The notes below the pieces were generated by a model that worked only from the letters and a program-made list of their open reading frames with translations, had not been told where the DNA came from and did no database searches. A stretch of 55,137 nt of DNA from Peribacillus frigoritolerans. Its GTDB lineage: Bacteria > Bacillota > Bacilli > Bacillales > Bacillaceae. Below, in pieces: positions 1 to 10,724 of this stretch (position 1 is its first letter; the number at the start of each line of letters is the position of its first letter). Location: contig NZ_SMZY01000009.1 of assembly GCF_004358755.1 (NCBI RefSeq), positions 1 through 55,137 on the forward strand. The letters run 5' to 3'. A program made the translations under genes and the position numbers.

Positions 1-40
1 GCCAGCGTTCGTCCTGAGCCAGGATCAAACTCTCCGAAGA
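1..40 (-). rRNA. 16S rRNA, 5' end only
   Basis: Read on the minus strand, the first ~32 bases give the conserved start of bacterial 16S rRNA (GAGTTTGATCCTGGCTCAGG, then ACGAACGCTGGC). Only the 5' end lies in the window. The mature 5' end is placed near 38-42 by analogy with other Bacillaceae and is approximate. The gene belongs to an rrn operon that follows lysS. Confidence 0.95.
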
Positions 41-142
41 AAATTTGTGACTCAATTTGTTGCTGACTTAAAAATTTAAAACGTTTGGTACGCTTTTGGT
101 TTTGTTTAGTTTTCAAAGATCATTTGCTTCAAGAGCAGCTTT

Positions 143-174
143 ATTATAATAACAAATTCGTTTTAATAAGTCAA
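143..174 (-). promoter_or_regulatory. rrn promoter P2, sigma-A
   Basis: On the minus strand there is a -35 TTGACT at 169-174. Seventeen bases later is TATTAT at 146-151, overlapping a perfect TATAAT at 143-148. It lies about 100 bases before the 16S rRNA, where rrn P2 usually sits. Confidence 0.7.
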
Positions 175-233
175 GCACTCTTTTCAACTTTTTGTTTTTC
201 TGTTTGTCCGCTTTTTTTGCGGCAACGTTTAAT

Positions 234-262
234 AATATATCACCGCTAACACTATTAAGCAA
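234..262 (-). promoter_or_regulatory. rrn promoter P1, sigma-A
   Basis: Minus-strand TTGCTT (257-262), a 17-base spacer and TATATT (234-239). It is the upstream partner of P2, giving the tandem arrangement common for Bacillus rrn operons. The -35 is weaker than that of P2. Confidence 0.5.
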
Positions 263-285
263 GCCTTTTTTACAAAAAAATAAAA

Positions 286-318
286 TAAAAAAACCTCCGT
301 CTTTAAACGGAGGTTTTT
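286..318 (-). terminator. lysS terminator
   Basis: Inverted repeat AACCTCCGT / ACGGAGGTT with a short loop. It starts about 10 bases after the lysS stop and is followed on the minus strand by a T-rich run. Confidence 0.9.
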
Positions 319-326
319 AACCTATA

Positions 327-1838
<1,512 letters not shown>

Positions 1839-1865
1839 CTATTCTATTAGTTATGAACGAAAGCA

Positions 1866-1893
1866 GAAAAACTGCCAGTTCAAACTGGCAGTA
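1866..1893 (-). terminator. dusB (folate operon) terminator
   Basis: Perfect stem CTGCCAGT/ACTGGCAG at 1873-1892, followed by TTTTT on the minus strand, 26 bases after the dusB stop. Confidence 0.85.
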
Positions 1894-1918
1894 TGCAATC
1901 GCTGCGGTGGAAGACAGA

Positions 1919-2920
1919 TTATCCTGCCTGAATACTGTTTTGTTGTTTTGCTTCTACCTCTAATGTAAACTCATCAATCAAGTTTACGAGCCCATCTCTT
2001 GTTTCCATTGTATTAATGGCGTTTCTTACGATGGCGTTGCCGCGGATTCCTTTAAGGTACCATGCCGCATGCTTTCTCATTTCTCTGACAGCAACTGTTT
2101 CACCTTTTAACGCGATTAAGCGGTCCAAGTGCAGCTTGCAGACATCCATTTTTTCACGTACTGACGGCTCACCGATCAATTCTCCCGTTTCAAGGTACTG
2201 AACTGTACGGTAAATCATCCATGGGTTTCCAAGAGCCGCACGGCCGATCATGACGCCATCCACACCTGTTTCATCAAGCATTTTTTTTGCGTCCTGGGGA
2301 GTTTGAACATCGCCATTTCCGATAACAGGAATATTGACGGATTGTTTAACCTCTTTAATGATATCCCAATTTGCTGTTCCTTCATACATTTGAACTCTTG
2401 TTCGGCCATGAAGCGCTACGGCTTTTCCGCCAGCTCTTTCAACTGCCTGAGCATTTCTGACAGCATAGATATGCTTGTCATCCCAGCCCATACGCATTTT
2501 AACAGTAACCGGTTTTTCAACAGCTGCGACAACAGCCGAAACCATGTCGTATATTTTGTCTGGATCAAGGAGCCATCTTGCACCTGCATCACATTTTGTG
2601 ATTTTAGGTACAGGGCACCCCATATTAATATCGATAATATCTGCAGTCGTATTCTTATCTACGAATTTAGCCGCTTCTACCAATGTGTCCTTTACCCCTC
2701 CGAAAATTTGAAGGCTTAATGGTTTTTCGCGCTCATCGATATAAAGCATGCCCATCGTTTTTGCATTGTTATATAGAATCGCTTTATCGCTGACCATTTC
2801 AGCACAGACGAGACCCGCTCCAAATTCTTTTACTGTCAGACGGAATGCAGAGTTGCAGACTCCAGCCATCGGCGCAAGAACAACGCGGTTTTTCATTTGA
2901 ATATCGCCTATTTTAAACAT
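1919..2920 (-). CDS. dusB: tRNA-dihydrouridine synthase
   Basis: Flavin enzyme that reduces uridines in tRNA to dihydrouridine. The 333-residue TIM barrel opens with VVLAPMAGVCNSAFR (FMN-binding loop). It carries NMGCPVPKITK with the catalytic Cys of the Dus family, and later the phosphate-binding GNGDVQ and GVMIGRAALGNPW segments. This is the B. subtilis YacF/DusB type. ATG start with a GGGAGG ribosome-binding site. It is the last gene of the pab-fol operon, 15 bases after yazB, and is followed by a terminator. Confidence 0.95.
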   Translation of the reverse strand: MFKIGDIQMKNRVVLAPMAGVCNSAFRLTVKEFGAGLVCAEMVSDKAILYNNAKTMGMLYIDEREKPLSLQIFGGVKDTLVEAAKFVDKNTTADIIDINMGCPVPKITKCDAGARWLLDPDKIYDMVSAVVAAVEKPVTVKMRMGWDDKHIYAVRNAQAVERAGGKAVALHGRTRVQMYEGTANWDIIKEVKQSVNIPVIGNGDVQTPQDAKKMLDETGVDGVMIGRAALGNPWMIYRTVQYLETGELIGEPSVREKMDVCKLHLDRLIALKGETVAVREMRKHAAWYLKGIRGNAIVRNAINTMETRDGLVNLIDEFTLEVEAKQQNSIQAG

Positions 2921-2935
2921 TGTAGACCTCCCTTC

Positions 2936-3142
2936 TTAATCTCTTGGTGATAATTCTTCTATGGTGACATTCAGCGCGGCCGCTACTTCTTGTATCAACT
3001 GATCATTCGGCAGTCTGTTTCCCCGTTCAACTTCACCTAAAACAGACACGGAAATACCCAGGTCTTTTGCAAAGCCCTCTTGAGTATATCCTTTTAGCTT
3101 TCGAAAAGCGCGAATACGTCTTCCCCATTTTTCTGCTTCCAT
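2936..3142 (-). CDS. yazB: XRE-type helix-turn-helix regulator
   Basis: A 68-residue protein made almost entirely of one Cro/C1-type helix-turn-helix (RIRAFRKLKGYTQEGFAKDL and the recognition segment VLGEVERGNR). It probably binds DNA, but its targets are unknown. Its start (ATG with GGAG) lies 49 bases inside folK in another frame, so it is translationally tied to folate synthesis. B. subtilis has the same overlapping gene (yazB) at this place, also without a firm function. An inference from position is that it senses or adjusts the folate operon. Confidence 0.9.
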   Translation of the reverse strand: MEAEKWGRRIRAFRKLKGYTQEGFAKDLGISVSVLGEVERGNRLPNDQLIQEVAAALNVTIEELSPRD

Positions 3143-3618
3143 ATTCGTACTCCTTTTTTATCTGTTAATTGATCTATAATCATCGAAAGCGGCTGCTCGC
3201 TGTTTGGAATCCTTATATCTGGCTGTATCTCATAAAGCGGTATTAATACGAACGAACGTTCCAACATTCTTGGATGAGGAATAATTAGGTGCTCTGTTTC
3301 AATATTTTCGTGATTAAACAATAAAATGTCAAGGTCTAAAGTTCGGGGACCCCATTTTACTTCTCTTTTTCTCCCAAGCTCTTTTTCAATATTCTGCATA
3401 ACATCGAGCAGCTGAAACGCTGTTAAATCCGTGCGGACGGAGAGCACCATGTTCAAAAATGCATCCTGATCTTCGTAGCCTACTGGATCCGTTTCATAAA
3501 TAGAGGAAATACCTTCTACCTCTATGTCCGAATGGTCATTCAGGCTTAGGATGGCATCTTTTACATAACGCTCTCTGTCTCCAATATTAGAACCAAGTGC
3601 AAGATAGGCTTTGTTCAT
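3094..3618 (-). CDS. folK: 6-hydroxymethyl-7,8-dihydropterin pyrophosphokinase
   Basis: Transfers pyrophosphate from ATP to hydroxymethyl-dihydropterin, the step before dihydropteroate synthase. The 174-residue product begins with the family signature AYLALGSNIGDRE. It contains KWGPRTLDLDILLF, the HPPK motif with the Mg2+-binding Asp pair, and IIPHPRMLERSFVLIPL. Its start overlaps folB by four bases (ATGA). Its last 49 bases are shared with yazB. Confidence 0.97.
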   Translation of the reverse strand: MNKAYLALGSNIGDRERYVKDAILSLNDHSDIEVEGISSIYETDPVGYEDQDAFLNMVLSVRTDLTAFQLLDVMQNIEKELGRKREVKWGPRTLDLDILLFNHENIETEHLIIPHPRMLERSFVLIPLYEIQPDIRIPNSEQPLSMIIDQLTDKKGVRIWKQKNGEDVFALFES

Positions 3619-3977
3619 GCGCGGCCTCTCCCGATTTCAACCGCAACGTGCTGATAATGTCCTGCGATTGGAGGGTCCGGCTTGTACAGTTTTACCGTGC
3701 AATGACTTACCTGCTGAAATTCCTTCAGCACTTTTTCAGCAATTTTTTCCGCTACAGATTCTACAAGCTTATATGGCTTGCCTTCTGCAATGTCTTTACA
3801 GATGTTATAGAGAGAAGCATAGTTCACTGTATGCTGAAGATCATCCGTGCGTCCCGCTTCGCGCAAATCAAGCTCAACTGTGAGGTCTGCGCGGAAGCGC
3901 TGGCCGAGTTTTGTTTCTTCCGGGAATACCCCGTGATACCCGTAGAACTCCATGCCGCTTACAAAAATTTTATCCAT
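3615..3977 (-). CDS. folB: dihydroneopterin aldolase
   Basis: Converts dihydroneopterin to hydroxymethyl-dihydropterin and glycolaldehyde. The 120-residue product has FYGYHGVFPEE near the N-terminus, a conserved YASLYNICKDI segment and KPDPPIAGHY near the C-terminus, typical of FolB. I start it at the ATG at 3977 (MDKIFVSGMEF), preceded by AAAGGGG, rather than at an in-frame start ten codons upstream. The chosen start gives the family length and overlaps the end of folP by eight bases. Confidence 0.95.
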   Translation of the reverse strand: MDKIFVSGMEFYGYHGVFPEETKLGQRFRADLTVELDLREAGRTDDLQHTVNYASLYNICKDIAEGKPYKLVESVAEKIAEKVLKEFQQVSHCTVKLYKPDPPIAGHYQHVAVEIGRGRA

Positions 3978-4830
3978 GAACAGCCGCCCCTTTACCAAGC
4001 ATCGCATCCATCATTTTAGCCATTCTTGCAATGCCCTGAACATCATGCACACGCACAATGCTGCATCCTTTTTCAATGCCGAGGCACACTGTAGCGCCCG
4101 TTCCTTCCATTCTATCAGAAGGAGGCAGGTCCAGAATGCGGCCAATGAAGGTTTTCCTTGATGTTCCCAGAAGAACCGGATAGCCAAGCTGCGAAAATGT
4201 TTCAAGGTTTCTCATGACAACAAGATTATCTTCCATTGTCTTTGCAAAACCTATACCCGGATCTAAGATAATCTTATCATCCTGAACACCAGCCCGCTTG
4301 ACAATTTCTACACTTTCATTAAGATCGGCAATCATATCAGAAATCAGGCTGCCGTAATTTCGCTTTGGCCGATTATGCATTAAAACAATTGGGACATTGT
4401 ATTTGGCCGCTACAGCAGCCATATTAGGATCTGCTTTTGCTCCCCACACATCGTTGATGATAGTTGCTCCCGCGAGAATAGCCTGTTCTGCGACATCCGC
4501 TTTATACGTATCGATAGATATTGGCACATTGATGACCTTAGAAAGTTTTTCAATGACCGGAACCACTCTTTTAATCTCTTCAGCAGCATCAACATACTTC
4601 GCCCCCGGACGCGTGGATTCACCGCCAACATCAATGATATCTGCTCCTTCAGAAATCATCACTTCTGCATGCGCAAGTGCAGCATCTATATGATTAAATT
4701 TCCCTCCATCAGAGAAAGAGTCCGGAGTAAGATTTAAGATTCCCATAATAAAGGTTTTCTCGCTGAGGTTTAATCTATAAGGGCCGCATGATAATTCTTT
4801 TTTATTGTCCAGTAATGTCGTATCCATCAT
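3970..4830 (-). CDS. folP: dihydropteroate synthase
   Basis: Joins para-aminobenzoate to hydroxymethyl-dihydropterin pyrophosphate and is the target of sulfonamides (B. subtilis sul). The 286 residues carry both DHPS signatures: MGILNLTPDSFSDGG near residue 30 and DIIDVGGESTRPGA near residue 60. Later come LDPGIGFAKT and TSRKTFIGR, which bind pterin and phosphate. Two adjacent ATG codons could start it; AAAGGA lies at a good distance from both. It follows pabC by 12 bases in the operon. Confidence 0.97.
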   Translation of the reverse strand: MMDTTLLDNKKELSCGPYRLNLSEKTFIMGILNLTPDSFSDGGKFNHIDAALAHAEVMISEGADIIDVGGESTRPGAKYVDAAEEIKRVVPVIEKLSKVINVPISIDTYKADVAEQAILAGATIINDVWGAKADPNMAAVAAKYNVPIVLMHNRPKRNYGSLISDMIADLNESVEIVKRAGVQDDKIILDPGIGFAKTMEDNLVVMRNLETFSQLGYPVLLGTSRKTFIGRILDLPPSDRMEGTGATVCLGIEKGCSIVRVHDVQGIARMAKMMDAMLGKGAAVHG

Positions 4831-4842
4831 CTCATCAATCCT

Positions 4843-5706
4843 TTACAGCTCATATCTGCTTTTCAGCAGCATTGTACTTTGCTTATACTTCTTCTGTAGT
4901 GTTTGCGTAATTTCACCTTTTTTCCCTAAAAAAGAGTGGGAACCAACTTCTTTTAAAGGAATGATCTCCTGAACAGAATTGACTGCAAATACCTCATCAG
5001 CCTTCAGCAGATCTTCTGCTAAATAGAAACCTTCTTTCACCTGAACACCGCTTTTTTCTAAACAGCGAATGACAAACTGGCGGGTAATCCCATTTAGAAT
5101 CCCAGTATCAATTGCAGGGGTATAGACGATTTGGTCTTTTGCCCAAAAAAGATTTGATACAATCCCTTCTGCCACAAAACCTTCTTTCGTTAAAAAAATA
5201 CCTTCAATTGATGGTTCATTGCCGATTTCATGCTTGGCCAAAACATTATTAAGATAATGATGTGACTTCAAGCGCTGCTCTCCCTCAGGGGTGTTACGGG
5301 GCAGTGACAAGATGCGCCCGCACTTTTCAAAGTCCTCAGGCATTTCAGGCAGCTTCCTCATAAAGAGCATCACAGTCGGCTTCATATATTCCACTGCACC
5401 AAAGGCAAGCCCGCCGGCGCCAGCAGAAACATTTAAACGAACTGAAACGTCCTCATTCTCCAGCTGATTCAGGACAAGCAGCTTGTGAATTACTTCCTCA
5501 ATTTGCAGACCGGACAGATCTAAGTGGATATGAAACTCTTCCAGGGCACCCCGGAGACGGTTCAAATGATCGTCCAGCAAAAAAGGGTGCCCCTTATACA
5601 GCCTGAATGTTTCAAATGCCCCTAATCCATACAGATATCCATGATCAAAAGGAGAGATTTTCGCATCCTCAGCTTTTACATAACCTGAATTAAGGTAAAT
5701 ATACAT
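4843..5706 (-). CDS. pabC: 4-amino-4-deoxychorismate lyase
   Basis: PLP-dependent fold-type IV enzyme that splits aminodeoxychorismate into para-aminobenzoate and pyruvate. The 287 residues contain SPFDHGYLYGLGAFETFRLY at the N-terminus and RNTPEGEQRLKSHHYLNN, whose Lys is the likely PLP Schiff base. EGIFLTKEGFVAEGIVSNLFW follows, as in BCAT-like lyases. The ATG is four bases after the pabA stop, with no convincing Shine-Dalgarno sequence, so translation is probably coupled to pabA. Confidence 0.95.
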   Translation of the reverse strand: MYIYLNSGYVKAEDAKISPFDHGYLYGLGAFETFRLYKGHPFLLDDHLNRLRGALEEFHIHLDLSGLQIEEVIHKLLVLNQLENEDVSVRLNVSAGAGGLAFGAVEYMKPTVMLFMRKLPEMPEDFEKCGRILSLPRNTPEGEQRLKSHHYLNNVLAKHEIGNEPSIEGIFLTKEGFVAEGIVSNLFWAKDQIVYTPAIDTGILNGITRQFVIRCLEKSGVQVKEGFYLAEDLLKADEVFAVNSVQEIIPLKEVGSHSFLGKKGEITQTLQKKYKQSTMLLKSRYEL

Positions 5707-5710
5707 ATCG

Positions 5711-6298
5711 TTAAACCGGTTTTTTGGACGGCTGGTAAGTTTTGATGAAATTGCCGAGTAAATGTTTCCCGAAAGAAGTCATAATCGATTCAGGATGAAA
5801 TTGCACACCTTCAATCGGAAGAGTTTTATGTCGAATCGCCATAATTTCATCTTCATCTGTCCAAGCTGTAATCTCAAAGCACTCAGGCAATGTTTCTTTT
5901 TTCACAATTAAGGAATGATAGCGCGTTGCGGTAAATGGATTTTCGATACCCTGAAAAACCGTTTTTCCATCGTGATGCATCTCTGATGTTTTTCCGTGCA
6001 TTAGCCGTTCCGCACGGACAACATCACCGCCAAATACCTGGGCAATGGATTGATGCCCTAGGCACACCCCAAAGATAGGGATTTTCCCTGCAAAGCGCTC
6101 GATGGCAGCAAGACTGATTCCCGCTTCGTTAGGACTGCACGGCCCTGGCGAAATCATCAGGAATTCGGGAGCAAGCTCTTCAATTTCATCCAAAGTGATT
6201 TCATCGTTCCTGCGGACAAGCAGTTCTTCACCAAGCTCTCCTAAATACTGCACTAAATTAAACGTAAATGAATCATAATTATCAATCATTAAAATCAT
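5711..6298 (-). CDS. pabA: aminodeoxychorismate/anthranilate synthase glutaminase subunit
   Basis: Class I glutamine amidotransferase that supplies ammonia to PabB. In B. subtilis the same protein (PabA/TrpG) also serves anthranilate synthase for tryptophan. The 195 residues show the catalytic Cys in [15 protein letters not shown] and the His-Glu pair in [11 protein letters not shown]. Start ATG overlaps the pabB stop (ATGA). The ribosome-binding region GAGGTGAGAG lies inside a regularly spaced set of GAG/AAG triplets (see the separate entry), suggesting translational control by TRAP. Confidence 0.97.
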   Translation of the reverse strand: MILMIDNYDSFTFNLVQYLGELGEELLVRRNDEITLDEIEELAPEFLMISPGPCSPNEAGISLAAIERFAGKIPIFGVCLGHQSIAQVFGGDVVRAERLMHGKTSEMHHDGKTVFQGIENPFTATRYHSLIVKKETLPECFEITAWTDEDEIMAIRHKTLPIEGVQFHPESIMTSFGKHLLGNFIKTYQPSKKPV

Positions 6299-7728
6299 CT
6301 TTCTCTCACCTCTGCTGTCATATTCTCTTCTTCACTCAGCTCTTTTGCTCTCAGTAAGGCCTGCGCCTTTTTCAATGACTCTTTGTATTCATGCTTTGGA
6401 TTTGAATCAATGACAATCCCCGCTCCTGACTGGATGTAGGCATGTCCATCCTTTGCAAGCAGTGTGCGAATGACTATGTTCAGCTCCATATCACCATTAT
6501 ATCCAATCCAGCCGATTGATCCCGTATATATGCCTCTGCGTGATGGTTCGAGCCCTTCAATGATTTCCATCGTTCTAATTTTCGGCGCCCCAGTTATCGT
6601 GCCTCCAGGAAAAACACCTTTAAAAACGTCGATATAGTCTTTGCCCTCAGCTAATGTTCCTTGGACATTTGATACAATATGCATGACGTGCGAATACTTT
6701 TCAATGACCATGAACTCATTTACTTCAACCGTTCCGTATTTGCACACCCGGCCTAAATCATTTCTCTCGAGATCGACGAGCATAACGTGCTCTGCCCGTT
6801 CCTTTTCATTTTCAATCAGTTCATTTGCAAGCTTTTTATCTTCTTCTTCATTTTCCCCTCTGGACCTGGTTCCTGCAATAGGGCGCGTGCTTGCCTTTTC
6901 TCCATCAATTTTTACTAAAAGCTCTGGAGATCCGCTGACAATCTGGAAATCCTTTAATTCCAGATAGGCCATATAAGGAGAAGGGTTTAATTCTCTTAGG
7001 GTTTCATATACTTTTAGCGGATGAACTCCGAGTGGCTGCGTTTGCCTGACGGATAAGTTCACTTGAAAAACATCGCCGCTCTCAATATATTCTTTGATTT
7101 TCTCTACTGCTTCCATAAATGATTCTTTAGTAAAAGCACCCTTTAACGCATCCGCTCCAGGCTCAGCGGCCGGTTTATGAATAAACGGCTCAGTGTGCTC
7201 CTCAGTCCACCTGTGTTCCATTACAGCAAGACGTTTCTTCGCCTCTTCTACTTCATTATCCGCAGGGTAATGGGTAATGAACCAAATTTCATGCTTTTGG
7301 TGATCATAAACAGCAAGATCATCAAACAGCAGGAAAAATAGATCAGGTGTTTCAAGATCATCTTCTGAATGCCGATCCAGCTTTTCGAAATATCTTACAC
7401 AATCGTAGCTGAAGAAACCAATGGCTCCTCCCTGGAAATCCGGAAGCTCTTCATCTTTTACAGATTTATAAGCAGAGAACCAATCTCTGAATACATCGAG
7501 CAGATTCCCTTTCCGTTCTTCTGCAGAATCTTTCACTTGTATGTTTAAAACAGAATCTTTCCCTCGTACTATCGCTGCAGGCTTAAGTCCTGCAATGCTG
7601 TACCGTCCGCCTCTGCCGCTTTCTAAAAAAGCATGATACTCCTCATGTTTTGATAGATGCTGATATTGTTTAAAGAAATCAAGATTGTATGCCGTTTTTT
7701 TTGCGAGCGGCTTTCTCTCAAGATGCAT
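6295..7728 (-). CDS. pabB: aminodeoxychorismate synthase component I
   Basis: Converts chorismate plus ammonia to aminodeoxychorismate with PabA. The 477-residue product has an N-terminal anthranilate-synthase-like domain. The C-terminal chorismate-binding domain (about residues 195-460) includes [41 protein letters not shown] and [21 protein letters not shown] start with AAAGGAG. It is the first gene of the folate operon; its last codons overlap pabA. Confidence 0.96.
   Translation of the reverse strand: MHLERKPLAKKTAYNLDFFKQYQHLSKHEEYHAFLESGRGGRYSIAGLKPAAIVRGKDSVLNIQVKDSAEERKGNLLDVFRDWFSAYKSVKDEELPDFQGGAIGFFSYDCVRYFEKLDRHSEDDLETPDLFFLLFDDLAVYDHQKHEIWFITHYPADNEVEEAKKRLAVMEHRWTEEHTEPFIHKPAAEPGADALKGAFTKESFMEAVEKIKEYIESGDVFQVNLSVRQTQPLGVHPLKVYETLRELNPSPYMAYLELKDFQIVSGSPELLVKIDGEKASTRPIAGTRSRGENEEEDKKLANELIENEKERAEHVMLVDLERNDLGRVCKYGTVEVNEFMVIEKYSHVMHIVSNVQGTLAEGKDYIDVFKGVFPGGTITGAPKIRTMEIIEGLEPSRRGIYTGSIGWIGYNGDMELNIVIRTLLAKDGHAYIQSGAGIVIDSNPKHEYKESLKKAQALLRAKELSEEENMTAEVRER
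6299..6342 (-). promoter_or_regulatory. candidate TRAP-binding triplet array over the pabA start
   Basis: On the minus strand, GAG or AAG triplets occur at 340-342, 335-337, 330-332 (AAG), 325-327, 310-312, 305-307 and 299-301 (AAG). The spacers are two bases, except one 12-base gap that keeps the 5-base phase and a final 3-base spacer. The array covers the pabA Shine-Dalgarno sequence. TRAP represses pabA (trpG) translation in B. subtilis through such triplets. Whether mtrB exists in this genome is not visible here. Confidence 0.55.
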
Positions 7729-7835
7729 CTGGACCCTCTCCTTTAAAACTCATACTTTCATTTTACCTAAAACACAAGAAGATTACATGATGAAAATATT
7801 GAAAGGAGAGGAAACTGAGCGGCAATATAGAAAAA

Positions 7836-7860
7836 AACAGCCCGGGGGCTGTTTTTTATT
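7836..7860 (-). terminator. cysK terminator
   Basis: Stem AACAGCCC/GGGCTGTT (7836-7853) directly after the cysK stop, followed by a T run on the minus strand. Confidence 0.9.
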
Positions 7861-7861
7861 T

Positions 7862-8785
7862 TTAATCAAATTGATAAAGCGGAGTGCTTAAGTATCTTTC
7901 GCCGTTGCTTGGAATAATGGCCAGCACTTTTTTGCCTTTGCCTAATTCTTTCGCAACCTGCAATGCCGCTTTAATGGCTGCACCTGAAGAAATTCCTCCA
8001 AGCAAGCCTTCTTCTTTAGCAGCTTGGCGGGCCACCTCAAATGCTTCTTCATTTTTAACGGTAATGACTCCGTCGTAAATGTCTGTTTTTAAGATATCAG
8101 GGACAAATCCTGCGCCGATGCCCTGAATTTTATGAGGACCTGGTTTACCGCCAGACAATACCGGTGAGTCTGAAGGCTCAACTGCATAGATCTTAATGTC
8201 CGGATAAGCTTCTTTCAGCACTTCACCCGCACCAGTGATCGTACCTCCAGTTCCGATACCTGCAATAAATGCATCAAGCTGATCGCCCATTTGGCTCACA
8301 ATTTCAGGACCTGTTGTTCTGCGGTGAACTTCTGGATTTGCTTCATTTTTAAATTGCTGAGGCATGAAGTAGCCATGTTCTTTAGAAAGCTCTTCAGCTT
8401 TTCGAATGGCTCCGCCCATTCCTTCAGGACCTGGTGTGAGCACAAGCTCAGCTCCGTATGCTCTTAAAAGATTACGGCGCTCCATACTCATTGTCTCAGG
8501 CATAACCAAGATTGCCTTAATGCCTTTGGCAGCAGCAACCATTGCTAAGCCAATTCCCGTATTGCCGCTTGTCGGCTCAATAATCGTATCTCCTGCTTTA
8601 AGCAGACCCTTTTCTTCAGCTGCCTCAATCATCGCCAGTGCAATCCGGTCTTTTACGCTGCTGCCCGGATTCATGAACTCAAGCTTCAAATAAACATCAG
8701 CACTATTCTCTTCTACGATTCGATTTAACTTCACTATCGGTGTTTCCCCAATCAGTTCGTGTATAGAATTTGCTACACGCGTCAA
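7862..8785 (-). CDS. cysK: cysteine synthase (O-acetylserine thiol-lyase)
   Basis: PLP enzyme making cysteine from O-acetylserine and sulfide; the B. subtilis CysK also helps the CymR repressor sense cysteine. The 307 residues contain [10 protein letters not shown] with the PLP lysine, [12 protein letters not shown] (substrate loop), [12 protein letters not shown] (phosphate cup) and the C-terminal [15 protein letters not shown] start it at TTG 8785, which has GAGGTGG five bases upstream and gives [20 protein letters not shown] three codons further out lacks a ribosome-binding site. It is monocistronic, with its own promoter and terminator. Confidence 0.96.
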   Translation of the reverse strand: MTRVANSIHELIGETPIVKLNRIVEENSADVYLKLEFMNPGSSVKDRIALAMIEAAEEKGLLKAGDTIIEPTSGNTGIGLAMVAAAKGIKAILVMPETMSMERRNLLRAYGAELVLTPGPEGMGGAIRKAEELSKEHGYFMPQQFKNEANPEVHRRTTGPEIVSQMGDQLDAFIAGIGTGGTITGAGEVLKEAYPDIKIYAVEPSDSPVLSGGKPGPHKIQGIGAGFVPDILKTDIYDGVITVKNEEAFEVARQAAKEEGLLGGISSGAAIKAALQVAKELGKGKKVLAIIPSNGERYLSTPLYQFD

Positions 8786-8829
8786 TCTGACCACCTCTAT
8801 TTCCGAGTATTTTTATTGGCTTTATAAAG

Positions 8830-8859
8830 AATGTACCAAAACTCAGTCTGAATTGTCAA
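8830..8859 (-). promoter_or_regulatory. cysK promoter, sigma-A
   Basis: Minus-strand perfect -35 TTGACA (8854-8859), an 18-base spacer and TACATT (8830-8835), about 45 bases before the cysK start. The -10 is imperfect, which suits a regulated promoter. Confidence 0.6.
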
Positions 8860-8891
8860 TCTTTTCTTACTTTTCGAATAGGACAAACTGC

Positions 8892-9803
8892 TTATTCTTT
8901 AGAGGCATTGTCTCCATAAAACCACGTAACCCCCGCCTCTTCCCATAACGGTTTAACGGATACAGCAGATTCCATTTGCTCCAGTGCAATCTGCCTTCTC
9001 ATTTGATTTTTCACATCTTCGTATGAATACTGAACTCCATCAAGCTTTTCTTTTAATAAAAGGACAGAATAGCCAAGATCACTCTTAATCGGCTTACTCC
9101 ACTCATCAACCTTCAGCTTCTCAGCCTCAACAACATATTGCGAGGGAAGATAATCATTATTCTCTGACACAAATCCAAGCTCCCCGCCCTCATTTGCAGT
9201 GAATTCATCAATTGATTTTTCTGAGGCCAGAGCTTCAAAGCTTGAGCCGCCTTTTAATTCCTCTATCACTTTTAAAGCATCTTCCTCTGTCTTCGTTACA
9301 ATATGAAATAAGTGATACGAATCTTCAATGGAATACAAGTCTTTGTTGGAGTCATAATAGGCTTTTAGTTCCTTATCAGATATTTCAACATCCTTTGTTA
9401 ACAATTCTTCCAGCAGAATGCTGTACCTGATTTGCTCGCGCAGCTCTTTAGTATCTGTAAGATGTTCATTGTCAAGCGAGTTGTACATGGATTTGTATAT
9501 CGTAAGCTCGCGGTCAAGTTCTTTATCCGGAATCTTGATGCTGTGCTTTTCAGCAAGCTCCTCAACTACTGTAAAATTAATCATCTCTTCAAGGGTTTCT
9601 TTTCCGAAACGCTCTTCAAGCTCAGCCATCCAGTCTTCCCTTGTAATTTCTACTTTTCCGACCACAGCAATTGACTCCGATTCCTGGTTTTTACCAGAAA
9701 CAACAGCTGCCATACTGTTATCTTTAGATAAGAAATACGCCAAGGTAAAACAATTAATGATGACAAGACCGAAAATGATTGGCCATACTGTTTTTCCGCT
9801 CAT
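8892..9803 (-). CDS. yacD: membrane-anchored parvulin-type foldase (PrsA/SurA-like)
   Basis: Predicted extracytoplasmic peptidyl-prolyl isomerase. A short N-terminal transmembrane anchor (about residues 6-25, TVWPIIFGLVIINCFTLAYF) precedes a SurA-like helical region. The PpiC/rotamase domain (about residues 155-250) includes YHLFHIVTKTEEDA, FEALASEKS and GGELGFVSENN. There is no lipobox Cys like that of PrsA, so it is anchored by its N-terminal helix. Length (303) and position match B. subtilis YacD, whose clients are unknown. ATG start with GGAGATGGAG. Confidence 0.88.
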   Translation of the reverse strand: MSGKTVWPIIFGLVIINCFTLAYFLSKDNSMAAVVSGKNQESESIAVVGKVEITREDWMAELEERFGKETLEEMINFTVVEELAEKHSIKIPDKELDRELTIYKSMYNSLDNEHLTDTKELREQIRYSILLEELLTKDVEISDKELKAYYDSNKDLYSIEDSYHLFHIVTKTEEDALKVIEELKGGSSFEALASEKSIDEFTANEGGELGFVSENNDYLPSQYVVEAEKLKVDEWSKPIKSDLGYSVLLLKEKLDGVQYSYEDVKNQMRRQIALEQMESAVSVKPLWEEAGVTWFYGDNASKE

Positions 9804-9826
9804 TTCTCCATCTCCTGTTTCATTGT

Positions 9827-10705
9827 TCAGTTTGAGGCGCTTTCTTTCAGCTCTGTTAATTCTTCTTTATTAAAATGGTATCTTTCATTGCAAAAATGAC
9901 ATTCTGCTTCTGCTTTGCCATCCTCTTCAATCATGCTTTGAATTTCTTCTGCACCGAGGCTGATAATGGCATTCGCAATTCTATCGCGGGAGCAGGGACA
10001 ATGGAACGCAACAGAATGTTTATCAAGAAGCTTCACATTTTCTTTTCCCAATACTTCAAAAAGAATTTCTTCAGGAGTTAATCCTTTTTGAATTAATTTC
10101 GAGATTGGCTCAACACTTCCAAGACGTTTTTCGATTTCTGTAATCGTTGATTCATCTGTACCCGGCATTAATTGAATAATGAATCCTCCCGCTGCAAGGA
10201 TGGTATTATCCGGATTCACTAGTACGCCAACACCCACAGAAGAAGGAACCTGTTCTGAGGATACAAGGTAATAAGTAAAATCCTCGCCTAATTCACCAGA
10301 TACGATCGGAACAGAACCAGTAAAATGTTCTTTCATTCCAAGATCCTTCACAATCGAAAGCATTCCTGAAGTACCTACCGCTTTTGCGACATCAAGCTTG
10401 CCTTTTTCGTTAAGATCAAAATGAGTTTGAGGGTTTGTGACATAGCCTCGCACCTCGCCTTTTGCATTGCTGTCTACAACAATGACACCGATAGGCCCGC
10501 CTCCCTCAACTTTAATCGTCATTTTGTTCTCGCCTTTAAGCATAGATCCAAGCATAACCCCAGCTGTCATAGACCGGCCTAAAGCTGCTGAAGCAGTCGG
10601 CCACGTCTGGTGTCTCCTTTGCGCTTCTCCTACTGTGTCTGTTGTTTTAGCTGCATATGCACGCACTTGTCCGTCAAACGCAAGTGCCTTGACTAGATAA
10701 TCCAA
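9827..10705 (-). CDS. hslO: redox-regulated chaperone Hsp33
   Basis: Cytoplasmic holdase activated by oxidation and unfolding of its zinc centre. The 292-residue protein (from the chosen start) has the conserved N-terminal core ([29 protein letters not shown]). The C-terminal redox switch has four Cys as CPC (in HCPCSRDR) and CHFC. I start at TTG 10705 ([10 protein letters not shown]), preceded by GGAAGGTGAG at six bases. This matches the family N-terminus, whereas an ATG 13 codons upstream would overlap coaX and lacks a good site. Confidence 0.96.
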   Translation of the reverse strand: MDYLVKALAFDGQVRAYAAKTTDTVGEAQRRHQTWPTASAALGRSMTAGVMLGSMLKGENKMTIKVEGGGPIGVIVVDSNAKGEVRGYVTNPQTHFDLNEKGKLDVAKAVGTSGMLSIVKDLGMKEHFTGSVPIVSGELGEDFTYYLVSSEQVPSSVGVGVLVNPDNTILAAGGFIIQLMPGTDESTITEIEKRLGSVEPISKLIQKGLTPEEILFEVLGKENVKLLDKHSVAFHCPCSRDRIANAIISLGAEEIQSMIEEDGKAEAECHFCNERYHFNKEELTELKESASN

Positions 10706-10724
10706 TGTAATCTCACCTTCCAAA

